Shown here: positions 63,302 through 64,000 of the stretch, piece after piece
How positions within the stretch are numbered: the stretch's first letter is position 1
How the letters are laid out: every line of letters begins with the position of its first letter
Assembly (NCBI GenBank): GCA_949126835.1
Contig: OX421498.1
Span: 36,689,618 to 36,753,617 of the forward strand
Direction of reading: 5' to 3'
DNA length: 64,000 bases
Source of the DNA: Anisus vortex
Taxonomy: Eukaryota; Mollusca; Gastropoda; Planorbidae
Notes under the pieces: model-generated
The model's input: the letters and a program-made list of their open reading frames with translations, nothing else
What the model was told of the DNA's origin: nothing
Database searches by the model: none
Translations under genes and position numbers: made by a program

Positions 63302-64000
63302 CAAGGTCGTATAACATTGGTCAAGAGTACATCATCTTTAAAGGAAAAAAAAGTCCGATAACTGGGGTAATATATTTGTTTAGCTGTGATGGTCTGCGTT
63401 CTGTTATAAGACGGCGCTTTCCGAATAGGGGTCGTTCACATTCTGGTCAGCATTCGGTTATAAGAAGACACTATCCGATGAGGGGTCGTTCACATTCTGG
63501 TCTGCGTTCTGTAATAAGACGGCGCTATCCGAATAGGGGTCGTTTACATTCTGGTCAGCATTCGGTTTTAAGAAGACACTATCCGATGAGGGATCGTTCA
63601 CATTCGGATCTGCGTTCTGTTATAAGACGGCGCTATCCGAATAGGGGTCGTTCACATTCTGGTCAGCATTCGGTTAAAAGAAGACACTATCCGATGAGGG
63701 ATCGTTCACATTCTGGTATGCGTTCTGTCATAAGACGGCGCTATCCGAATAGGGGTCGTTCACATTCTGGTCAGCATTCGGTTATAAGAAGACACTATCC
63801 GATGAGGGATCGTTCACATTCTGGTATGCGTTCTGTCATAAGACGGCGCTATCCGAATAGGGGTCGTTCACATTCTAGTCAGCATTCGGTTATAAGAAGA
63901 CACTATCCGATGAGGGATCGTTCATATTCTGGTCTGCGTTCTGTTATAAGACGGCGCTATCCGAATAGGGGTCGTTCACATTCTGGTCAGCATTCGGTTA
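63302..64000 (+). CDS. Open arginine-rich frame through a 54-bp tandem repeat (hypothetical, runs off right edge)
   Basis: From 63302, after an in-frame TAG at 63299-63301, one plus-strand frame stays open for 232 codons to the window end. The first 30 codons are unique sequence (ARSYNIGQEYIIFKGKK...). From about 63391 it alternates two 18-residue units, LRSVIRRRYPNRGRSHSG and QHSVIRRHYPMRGRSHSG, making a 36-residue (108-bp) repeat. The other two plus frames are closed by TAG or TAA in every unit. The only Met codons are inside the repeat. TATAG at 63297-63301 could be an acceptor. It is either a real repeat-protein exon or a minisatellite that is open by chance. Confidence 0.35.
63391..64000. 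repeat. 54-bp minisatellite, at least 11 copies
   Basis: Units GGTCTGCGTTCTGTTATAAG... and GGTCAGCATTCGGTTATAAG... alternate strictly as a 108-bp dimer. The array continues past the window edge. Confidence 0.95.

Overview
This is eukaryotic nuclear DNA: AT-rich, with spliced genes, tRNA-derived SINEs, LINE 3' fragments, cut-and-paste transposon remnants and long minisatellites. A secreted chitin-binding/laminin-G protein of the kind found in mollusc shell matrices, plus the LINE/SINE style, points to a gastropod mollusc, probably a heterobranch snail. That assignment is inference; the sequence does not fix the species.

Four protein-coding genes can be reconstructed exon by exon. (1) An alpha-tubulin gene on the minus strand starts at 4048 and runs off the left edge after about residue 363. 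(2) DNAAF3, a cytoplasmic assembly factor for ciliary dynein arms, is on the minus strand from 15832 to 7210, in 15 exons plus one possible 42-nt exon. (3) CWF19L1, a lariat/spliceosome-associated metallophosphatase-HIT-like protein, is on the plus strand from 17634 to 23736, in 15 coding exons; one of its introns is a minor-spliceosome (U12-type) AT-AC intron. DNAAF3 and CWF19L1 are divergent, with starts 1.8 kb apart. (4) A secreted modular protein is on the plus strand from 40694 to about 51159. It carries a signal peptide, Gln-rich and acidic repeats, four copies of a short Cys module, a Thr-rich mucin stretch, a peritrophin-A chitin-binding domain and a laminin-G-like domain.

Between the genes the window is mostly mobile and repetitive DNA. 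At 24.4-31.2 kb lie three related hAT-like copies, one carrying a nested TA-flanked MITE whose second copy is at 62.5-63.1 kb; a fourth hAT-like copy is at 53.0-54.7 kb. A different hAT-type element with a perfect 8-bp target duplication lies at 32.6-33.9 kb. A decayed piggyBac element is at 55.4-58.2 kb, and a GGCC-rich element with a KRBA2/gypsy-integrase-like cysteine tail at 59.0-60.7 kb. LINE 3' ends of at least four kinds are scattered throughout. One LINE family and a tRNA-type SINE share the same hairpin 3' tail.

Tandem arrays have units of 34 bp (23.85 kb), 22 bp (35.9-37.9 kb), 43 bp (49.7 kb), 16 bp (50.3 kb), 32 bp (51.6-52.9 kb), 12 bp (60.86 kb) and 54 bp (63.4 kb to the right edge). 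The last keeps a single arginine-rich reading frame open to the end of the window. The palindromic octamer TAGGCCTA is strikingly over-represented in the non-coding DNA.
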